Source of the DNA: an uncultured Roseobacter sp.
GTDB taxonomy: Bacteria > Pseudomonadota > Alphaproteobacteria > Rhodobacterales > Rhodobacteraceae
Length of the DNA stretch: 64,000 nt
Assembly (NCBI GenBank): GCA_947488305.1
Contig: CANKZM010000002.1
Span: 1-64,000, forward strand
Reading direction: 5' to 3'
The notes beneath the pieces are model-generated. The model was given only the letters and a program-made list of their open reading frames with translations. It made no database searches and was not told the DNA's origin. Position numbers and translations under genes: made by a program. This document shows, in pieces, positions 58,192 to 64,000 of this stretch. How positions within the stretch are numbered: position 1 is the stretch's first letter; each line of letters starts with the position of its first letter.

Positions 58192-59142
58192 ATGAGTAAC
58201 CTTTTTAAATTGGTAGAGCCTTGGCTAATGTCCGGTGACAGCGACGATTTGATCGCATTAAGGGATCAACTCGCCTGGTTACAAACAGAGCTTTACGACG
58301 AGTACGAGCCAAATCGCTACGAATCTTTCGACGATTGCTTGGCAAAGTGGCTCTTGAATAGTTCTGACGAAGACGCTCGGAAAAAGATGTTCCGACTGCT
58401 GGGGCACCTATTTTTTGTTGGGAAGAAGCAAATCGATGCTCTTCAACGCTCAGCTTACAGTGACAAGACAGTTCGTTGGCTAGTCGATATCTTGGATTTA
58501 GACATAGCAGATGAAGACCTAAACGGATTGATCGATGACGCGGTGCAACGAACTTGGTTTTGCCCGATAACTGATAGCCTGCGGATCAATGGATTTCTGA
58601 AGGTGAACGGATTGAACGGGCATGATCATCGGCCGGACTGGCGATCGCTGGAACAGTTCGGTGATAAACTCAAGCTGAGGCAGTATGTCACCGACGAGAA
58701 CATAGGGCAGCTTGTACTTATTGAGGACTTCGTCGGATCAGGAACCCAGATGGATGGGCCCATTCGTTGGGCGGCGCAGACCCTACCCAATGTGCAAATC
58801 TTGGTTGTTCCATTGGTCTGTTGTCCAAATGGAGTCACTGTAGGGCAGACCATTGCACAGCAATTTGCGAACGTCAGTTTCTCACCATGCCTTTCGCTGC
58901 GACCAGAGTTGTTTGTGTCAAGTGTCGCAAAGCCGGAAGAGCCTTCAGCCTTCACTGACATTCGCTCCGTTATTCAAACAGTCAGAAACAGACTTGGAGT
59001 CTTCGAACATCACCCTTTTGGATTTGAAGGGACTGGTGCTTTGGTTACTCTATACTCAAACTGCCCAGACAATACCCTACCTCTATTTCACAGCCAAACG
59101 GATACGTGGGATCCGCTGTTTTCGCGCATCAGGAGGAGTTGA
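58192..59142 (+). CDS. Phosphoribosyltransferase-like protein (cassette gene 2)
   Basis: 316 residues. The helical N-terminal half is unrecognised. LVLIEDFVGSGTQ (Glu178, Asp179, Ser183-Gly184-Thr185) matches the PRPP-binding loop of type I phosphoribosyltransferases, preceded and followed by predicted Rossmann strands (VQILVVPLVCCPNG). From memory it resembles the PRTase-like family found beside ORC/Cdc6-like ATPases in predicted conflict systems. It may modify a nucleotide or base, or act as an effector. It has not been shown to be an enzyme. Confidence 0.6.
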   Translation: MSNLFKLVEPWLMSGDSDDLIALRDQLAWLQTELYDEYEPNRYESFDDCLAKWLLNSSDEDARKKMFRLLGHLFFVGKKQIDALQRSAYSDKTVRWLVDILDLDIADEDLNGLIDDAVQRTWFCPITDSLRINGFLKVNGLNGHDHRPDWRSLEQFGDKLKLRQYVTDENIGQLVLIEDFVGSGTQMDGPIRWAAQTLPNVQILVVPLVCCPNGVTVGQTIAQQFANVSFSPCLSLRPELFVSSVAKPEEPSAFTDIRSVIQTVRNRLGVFEHHPFGFEGTGALVTLYSNCPDNTLPLFHSQTDTWDPLFSRIRRS

Positions 59143-59144
59143 AC

Positions 59145-61133
59145 ATGGCTACAAACCCATTCCACCACCTGTATGCTGGAGAAAAAGTCAATCCGGCAGA
59201 GTTCGTACAAATATTCAGCAACAAGCTCGTCGCGCATGCGAATCCTGTGTTTCAAGCTGGCCACGTTGTACTTACGGGTGTTCAGGGCAGTGGTAAGAGC
59301 ATGCTTTACAAGCTGTTCGATCCGGCAGTCCGAATTGCCTACGCTGATTTAGGTGAACCGTTCCCCGTAGCGCGTGAATTCTCCAACTACATTGGAGCAG
59401 GCATCAACGTGAACACAGCCCGCTGCAACGAATTTGGTAGTCGCCGAGTTGCTGATGACATCACCGCAAAGGAAATCTTATTTGGCGACTTCTTTAACTA
59501 TCTCGTCTGCTCTGACATTTTGAGATCCGTTTGTCTTCTCGCAGATAATAGCACTGTTCGGAAAGACTTGGAGTTTAGTTGGAACGATGAAAGAACTAAA
59601 GGCTTTGTCGAGCTGGTGCGGAACGATCCTGTTTGGGAAGGATACCTCTCGGAAGCTAACACGATGGACGAGCTGCGGGCACGAATGCAAGATCGTGAGC
59701 ATAAGTATCGGCGTTTTCTGAACTTCAATGATCGCGAGCTTGACCCTGAGGTGGCTAATAGCAAGACATCCATTGGTGAGCCCGCTAAAGTTATCGCTCG
59801 CGCACTGCGTAGCTCTGGCATTGTTTCGGAGAATACCGAAATTTTCATACTAGTCGATCAGTACGAAGAGCTTGCGACAATCAATGACCAAGAAGACGGC
59901 GCTGACTACAGAAGTGTAGTTAACAAATGCATAAGCAGAGATCCGACTCTTTCATACAGGATTGGCACTCGCGGATACGCGTGGAGGAATCATATCAATG
60001 TCTTTGGATCCAAAGGCCATTTGGAACAGGACAGAGATTACAAGTTGGTTGAACTAGACGTAAAATTGAGAGAGCAGGAGGCTGGGAAAACAAGCATTTA
60101 CCCGGATTTTGCTAACGACGTTTTTCTTAGACGGCTAAAGTTCCTTGCCACACCGGGTAGCAGGCGCGCAAACGCAAAGAGGATTTCGGACGCGCTCGGC
60201 AATTCGCTGTTACCTCGCGAAGAGGCAAGTGCGCTTGCAGGAAAATCCCCGGATAGCGCCCTCAAAATTGATGATAATTGGCCAGCGTGGGTAATTGAGC
60301 AGTTGCATGGACTCGTCCAACAAGACCCCTTGTCAGCCATACTGGGCGAAATCTGGTATAGACAGAAAGGTGTTCCCGGTGAGCTAACGGAGCCCGAATG
60401 GGAGGCGAAGGGGAAGCAATACTGGAGGAAAGAGCGGGTTGAATTGGCTCTCTTAAAGATTGCCGGCAGAAGACGACAGCGAGCAATCTACTCTGGTGAA
60501 GGAGATATACTAGGCCTAAGCGGTGGAAATATATTAGTCTTCTTAAGCCTTTGCCAATACATCTGGGACTATGCTTCGCAAGCTTCATCAAATCGGGGCA
60601 AAGCGCCAGAGTTACCGATTTCGGAAACAATACAAACCATTAGTGTTTTTCAAACCGCACGAACATGGCTTGATCGTATTCCATCTGACTATGGTAGGAG
60701 CGACGACCGATATAAGCTGATCCAAACGCTCGGCGAGAAGTTTGCTACATCGCTACACAACGATGATAAGATGAGTAATCCTGGGCAAAATGGAATTTCT
60801 CTAAGCATTGAAGAGCTACGGCAAAACCCAGATATATTTTCGTTTTTGGTGGAAGCGGTCGATTATGGGAACCTTACCATGGTTGAGCACGCGACACGCA
60901 GTAAAGACAGAAAACGTAGGCTTAAGTTCTACTTGAACCCGCTCTATTGCCCTATTTTTAGGATTCCATATCAACATACCAAAGAGCCCAAATACATCCG
61001 TTGCGATGTCCTCCGAGGGTGGCTTGCCGATGCTGGTATTATGGACAAAATAGGTTTGCCGCCTGAACGTAGAAGGTCAGAAACAGACAATCCGCTCCCA
61101 CTTCTAGACTTAATGATTGGACCAGATGGCTGA
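59145..61133 (+). CDS. Large ORC/Cdc6-like P-loop ATPase (cassette gene 3)
   Basis: 662 residues from ATG 59145, with AGGAGG just upstream; the longer reading from 59106 is not used. Walker A GVQGSGKS (45-52), Walker B ILVDQYEE (Asp238, Glu241), then helical regions. The start NPFHHLYAGEKVNPAEFVQIF and this spacing resemble bacterial ORC-CDC6-family AAA+ ATPases. The C-terminal half (about 380-662) is helical and partly unknown. Likely the energy-using sensor or switch of the cassette. Overlaps gene 4 by 8 bases. Confidence 0.72.
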   Translation: MATNPFHHLYAGEKVNPAEFVQIFSNKLVAHANPVFQAGHVVLTGVQGSGKSMLYKLFDPAVRIAYADLGEPFPVAREFSNYIGAGINVNTARCNEFGSRRVADDITAKEILFGDFFNYLVCSDILRSVCLLADNSTVRKDLEFSWNDERTKGFVELVRNDPVWEGYLSEANTMDELRARMQDREHKYRRFLNFNDRELDPEVANSKTSIGEPAKVIARALRSSGIVSENTEIFILVDQYEELATINDQEDGADYRSVVNKCISRDPTLSYRIGTRGYAWRNHINVFGSKGHLEQDRDYKLVELDVKLREQEAGKTSIYPDFANDVFLRRLKFLATPGSRRANAKRISDALGNSLLPREEASALAGKSPDSALKIDDNWPAWVIEQLHGLVQQDPLSAILGEIWYRQKGVPGELTEPEWEAKGKQYWRKERVELALLKIAGRRRQRAIYSGEGDILGLSGGNILVFLSLCQYIWDYASQASSNRGKAPELPISETIQTISVFQTARTWLDRIPSDYGRSDDRYKLIQTLGEKFATSLHNDDKMSNPGQNGISLSIEELRQNPDIFSFLVEAVDYGNLTMVEHATRSKDRKRRLKFYLNPLYCPIFRIPYQHTKEPKYIRCDVLRGWLADAGIMDKIGLPPERRRSETDNPLPLLDLMIGPDG

Positions 61134-62136
61134 GAATTTTCGCCCTTGGGGGCAACTGAGTTGGTTGATTGGGAAATTACCTGCAGCAAACTGGAGTTTC
61201 TTGGGAACTCTTGGAACTGAAGAACGTTGCACAGCTGCGTATTCGCAGTTGGCACCTACTGTTGGGTCTAAGAAGCTACTGAAAATTCTAGACCCCCACA
61301 TTGCTGGAGCGGCATTGTTTCATCAACGTTTCGAAGAAATTCAGGCGACTTTTGAAGGAGGAGGCGCGACGGCCGAAGACATAGTCGAAGCAAACCTTCT
61401 CCAGAACATTGATCGCATTGCGGAAATCTCTGAGGCGTTCAAGAACGATGCCGAAGGCAAGATCATTCTCGATATATCCTCAATGCCAAAGCGTTGGTTC
61501 TTTCCGATCATGCGATTTTTGTCTCAGGATCCCGAAGTTCACGATCTCATTGTCTGTTACAGTGTTGCCGGCAAATATGGCGATCAGCTGTCTTCCGATC
61601 CCCTTCCCTTAGGTCCTCTGCCTACGTTTGATCAGCCACGAGCGGAAGCTAACTATGATGACCTGGTGGTAGGTGTTGGTTTTGCCCCTCTAGGACTGAA
61701 GGACCTTTTTGAGGCTGATATCGAAAAAATACGGTATCTCTTTCCGTTTCCGCCAGGTCCCCCTAACTATTTTCGCAATTGGGAGTTTCTCAGAAGCCTC
61801 GAAAGCGAAGTGGAGAATCGAAACCTCAGGACAGAGGATCGTTGGCAGGTCCACTCTTTTGATGTCCCAGATGCATTTGAAGCGCTATGCCGCGTTACAA
61901 ACGGAGGCGACCGCACCTGTGCACTTGCACCACTTGGGCCGAAAACACACTCACTAGCGATGTGCCTCTTTGCGCTCGCTCTAGAGAGAGCAGGGCGTCA
62001 GCCTGCTCATGTGTATTACACCCAACCTAGACGGTACGCGTTAGACTATAGTGTCGGAACCGCATCCCATGATGGAGAACCCGATATCAAAGCATATTGT
62101 GTAAAGTTGGATGGCCGGCATCTATATGAATTGTAG
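61126..62136 (+). CDS. Unrecognised protein with Rossmann-like pattern (cassette gene 4)
   Basis: 336 residues from ATG 61126; it overlaps gene 3 (ATGGCTGA), so translation is probably coupled. No named family recognised. Visible features: WSFLGTLGTEERCTAAYSQLAP, a strand and loop IILDISSMPKRWFFPIMRFL near 113-132 with VCYSVAGKYGD after it, and LAPLGPKTHSLAMCLFALALERAG near the end. The alternating strand/helix layout suggests two nucleotide-binding-like alpha/beta lobes (inference). It could sense or make a small molecule. Confidence 0.5.
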   Translation: MAENFRPWGQLSWLIGKLPAANWSFLGTLGTEERCTAAYSQLAPTVGSKKLLKILDPHIAGAALFHQRFEEIQATFEGGGATAEDIVEANLLQNIDRIAEISEAFKNDAEGKIILDISSMPKRWFFPIMRFLSQDPEVHDLIVCYSVAGKYGDQLSSDPLPLGPLPTFDQPRAEANYDDLVVGVGFAPLGLKDLFEADIEKIRYLFPFPPGPPNYFRNWEFLRSLESEVENRNLRTEDRWQVHSFDVPDAFEALCRVTNGGDRTCALAPLGPKTHSLAMCLFALALERAGRQPAHVYYTQPRRYALDYSVGTASHDGEPDIKAYCVKLDGRHLYEL

Positions 62137-62177
62137 GATGGGTAGTTTGTTTGTTGTTTCGTCGAGGCCGCGCTCCA

Positions 62178-63137
62178 ATGGCTAGAACAGCTAAGAGACG
62201 AGCTCCCCAGCATCTGGTTGACGAGCGGGGAATTGCGCTCCTTAGGCGGAAGATACCAGAGAATTGGGTCTTGAGAGAATACCGGCCCGACTACGGTTTG
62301 GACTTTGCCGTGGAAGTATTTGAAGGCGAAGGCTCACCGTATCCTCAAACACTGGGCGAACACTTTTTCATACAACTAAAGAGTACGGTGTCCGCGAAGA
62401 CCGGAGCATTGCAGCTCCATAAACGCGGGAACGTTGAGAAGGGTAGTGAGGAGCTAAGTGACAAGCCAGCAATGTCGCTGGACACGTATCGTTTGAACCT
62501 TGAGACATCTGAGCTGGTAACAGTCGAAAGGATGGGCGTTGGGCAGCCGGTTCTATTGGTTGTCGCAGACATCGAGCGGGACAAATGCTGCTTCGTTTGT
62601 CTAAATGACTATGTGGACAAGATCTTAATTCCTCGGTTTGCGGAATACAGCAAAGCTGGGCATCGAACAGTGCACATTCCTTGCAACAACGATTTGGCTA
62701 CTGAATCTGGGAAGGTTGCCCTTCGGTGGTATGCAAAGCGCTCCAAATTAATCTCTGCATTCCAACGCTTCACATTTCAGTACTCTGAGTTGCGTTGGGC
62801 GGAGGATGGGGACTGGCGATCGCTGGCAGATCATTTTGCAAAGAAAATTGCGCGATATGACTTCTGGGATGATTTGGAGATGTGCCCAATCATTGGCTAC
62901 TATCGTGACGGGCTGCGGCGGTTTATCGATGAGGGACAGCCGCATCTCATAGAGCGATCAATCCCTCTGGTTGATGTCAAAACTTTCGAGGGCGAGATGG
63001 ATGATTACCTAAAGAAAGTCGATGTTTTTCAGCTATGGCATGGGCTATCGGTGCTTCCAAAGAACTATGAGGATATCTGGAGGGAGTGGTTTCTTCCAAC
63101 TGAGCTAGGTCAAGCCATGAGTGCACCCCCCGACTGA
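62178..63137 (+). CDS. DUF4365-type PD-(D/E)xK nuclease-like protein (cassette gene 5)
   Basis: 319 residues from ATG 62178 (TTG 62151 is alternative); 41 bases after gene 4. The N-terminal domain YRPDYGLDFAVEVF and HFFIQLKST shows Asp42, Glu46, and Gln66-x-Lys68, the catalytic pattern of DUF4365 and related nuclease domains. The rest (about 130-319) is unknown. Probably cuts DNA (or RNA) and is the toxic arm of the system, opposing the methyltransferase. Confidence 0.7.
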   Translation: MARTAKRRAPQHLVDERGIALLRRKIPENWVLREYRPDYGLDFAVEVFEGEGSPYPQTLGEHFFIQLKSTVSAKTGALQLHKRGNVEKGSEELSDKPAMSLDTYRLNLETSELVTVERMGVGQPVLLVVADIERDKCCFVCLNDYVDKILIPRFAEYSKAGHRTVHIPCNNDLATESGKVALRWYAKRSKLISAFQRFTFQYSELRWAEDGDWRSLADHFAKKIARYDFWDDLEMCPIIGYYRDGLRRFIDEGQPHLIERSIPLVDVKTFEGEMDDYLKKVDVFQLWHGLSVLPKNYEDIWREWFLPTELGQAMSAPPD

Positions 63138-63290
63138 CAAATATAGGGGCAGCCTCACAAAGGCCGAATGTCCGCAATGTGGGCTGCCATTGCAGAATCC
63201 AAGCTTAGCGACGAGCGTCCGGTAAGGGCCGGTGTCAGACGTCAGCAGCGAGCCTGGTCTGAGGGATGCCGCAGTATGCTCAAAGTCTTC
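63138..63290. other. Spacer between cassette and LysR gene
   Basis: No gene and no tRNA-like sequence was seen. A CGAATGTCCGCAATG motif at 63165-63179 loosely matches the inverse of the upstream repeats. The convergent stops lie on either side. Confidence 0.4.
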
Positions 63291-64000
63291 TCATTCGTCT
63301 GCGCAGACTTTCTTCAGAAGGGCGTAGGTCCTGTCGATAACGCTTCGGACCTCGGGAAGAAATCTGTCATCGTGGTGGGACACAAGCCATTGGTCGTGCG
63401 CCAGGTCATCGATCCGGTCCGACATCTGCGTGAGCGCTGGCTGGGTATTACCGACGAAGGTCGGCAGAACCGCCCGGGCGAGACCTGCATTTGCAAGATC
63501 AAGAGCATTTCGTGGAGTGGTCACTTCAATCGCGTCGGCGTTTCCGGAGTTTTCCTTTACCCAGGTCGCGGACGGTGTAGTAGACAAGACATGTGCCCAG
63601 GTCGAAACATTATCGTCGGTGGCATAGACCGCAAATTGCACCCGCCCGACTTTCCGACCGGCCAAGCCAACGCCCTCTGGCCGATGGTTGCGCACACCAA
63701 TGACCGCTTCGCGGTGCCCGATATCCATCACATCTTCGGAAGATATGAAGCGCAGTCGAACGGGGATTGAGCCTGCTATGTCGCCAACCGCGGAAATCAA
63801 CACGCTCGTAACCCAAGTGCCCGCAGAGATTTTCACCAGCGGTCGGGCCTTAGACAGAGTTCTTTCTGTCACCGGCAAAACACGGGCTTCGATGCCTTTG
63901 ACCTTTGCCAGCAGGGCCAACCCGTCTTCGGTTAAGTCGTATCCACGTGGTCTGCGCCGGAACAACTCACTCCCAAGACCGCGCTCAAGTTCGATCATTC
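63291..64000 (-). CDS. LysR family transcriptional regulator, N-terminus cut by window end
   Basis: The minus-strand frame enters from the right edge. About 236 residues are visible: the end of the winged helix (IELERGLGSELFRRRPRGYDLTEDG) and the effector-binding region. The 3' end (TAG/TGA side) is at 63291. LysR proteins activate neighbouring genes in response to a small ligand. Identification rests on the ELFRRRPRG pattern following a missing helix-turn-helix. Confidence 0.82.
   Translation of the reverse strand, partial: MIELERGLGSELFRRRPRGYDLTEDGLALLAKVKGIEARVLPVTERTLSKARPLVKISAGTWVTSVLISAVGDIAGSIPVRLRFISSEDVMDIGHREAVIGVRNHRPEGVGLAGRKVGRVQFAVYATDDNVSTWAHVLSTTPSATWVKENSGNADAIEVTTPRNALDLANAGLARAVLPTFVGNTQPALTQMSDRIDDLAHDQWLVSHHDDRFLPEVRSVIDRTYALLKKVCADE

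Larger units (their letters stand above)
52683..63137 (+). mobile_element. Probable integrative element at tRNA-Arg
   Basis: A tyrosine recombinase sits right after a tRNA gene and reads away from it, the usual layout of a tRNA-integrated island. Cargo: DUF3987 protein, small partner protein, and a five-gene AT-rich methyltransferase/ATPase/nuclease cassette. No copy of the tRNA 3' end was found in the rest of the window, so the right end is either beyond 64000 or lost. The boundary given here is the end of the cassette, not a proven attachment site. Confidence 0.6.

Noticed and set aside
52892-63290. Repeat of the tRNA-Arg 3' end (attachment site right)
   Set aside because: Looked for the final CTCGGTCCGCCA block in the downstream sequence and found none; no attR is claimed.
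63168-63770. 200-codon plus-strand frame at the right end
   Set aside because: It runs antisense to the LysR gene, whose sequence is clearly protein-like.

Overview
The window looks like a chromosome segment from an alphaproteobacterium of the Roseobacter group (Rhodobacteraceae). The protein sequences of the ribosomal genes, the BztABCD/AapJQMP-type amino-acid transporter, the ATP12 chaperone, a RarA/CrcB/RluC/HAD/ATP12 run and a VPLPA-CTERM-like protein all fit that group. No rRNA genes and no CRISPR array were seen; one tRNA gene is present.

Positions 1-28200 hold the ribosomal protein superoperon (str end, S10, spc and alpha parts): tuf (3' part), rpsJ-rplC-rplD-rplW, rplB-rpsS-rplV-rpsC-rplP, rpmC-rpsQ-rplN-rplX-rplE-rpsN-rpsH-rplF-rplR-rpsE-rpmD, rplO-secY-adk, and rpsM-rpsK-rpoA-rplQ. 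The gene order is the classic one, but it is broken at five places by non-ribosomal genes: a PagL-like outer membrane protein after tuf; an anchored protein, a beta-barrel protein and a fatty acid desaturase after rplW; a barrel protein, an NTF2-like protein, a 2OG-Fe(II) oxygenase-like protein, a membrane protein, a YHS/TetR pair and a lipoprotein after rplP; a VPLPA-CTERM-like secreted protein after rpmD; and a DUF1194 (vWA) protein on the opposite strand after adk. Strong terminators after rplW, rplP, rpmD and rplQ, and promoter-like sites before rpsJ, rpmC, rplO and rpsM, suggest that the superoperon is cut into separate transcription units.

Positions 28290-38515 hold a periplasmic Do-type protease, then a tightly packed set rarA-crcB-rluC-HAD phosphatase-ATP12, then the bztABCD (aapJQMP) glutamate/aspartate-type ABC transporter. 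Positions 38515-48744 are mostly on the minus strand and read rpmH, rnpA, yidD, (DUF3833 lipoprotein on plus), ttcA, a GGDEF/EAL protein, yidC, a MOSC protein, engB, argB, a sterol-desaturase family protein, a 4Fe-4S protein and a SixA-like phosphatase. Positions 49046-52622 hold TVP38/TMEM64, a MerA/Lpd-like flavoprotein and a sensor kinase.

From 52683 on, the content changes. A tRNA-Arg(ACG) gene is directly followed by a tyrosine recombinase, a DUF3987 protein with a small partner, and then (56838-63137) a visibly more AT-rich five-gene cassette: cytosine-C5 DNA methyltransferase, a phosphoribosyltransferase-like protein, a large ORC/Cdc6-like P-loop ATPase, an unrecognised protein with a Rossmann-like pattern, and a DUF4365-type PD-(D/E)xK nuclease-like protein. 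The genes run in one direction with gaps or overlaps of a few bases, and imperfect repeats lie in the upstream flank. I infer an integrated mobile element carrying a probable anti-phage or anti-plasmid system. This is the most novel part of the window. The far end of the element was not found; the window ends inside a LysR-type regulator gene.
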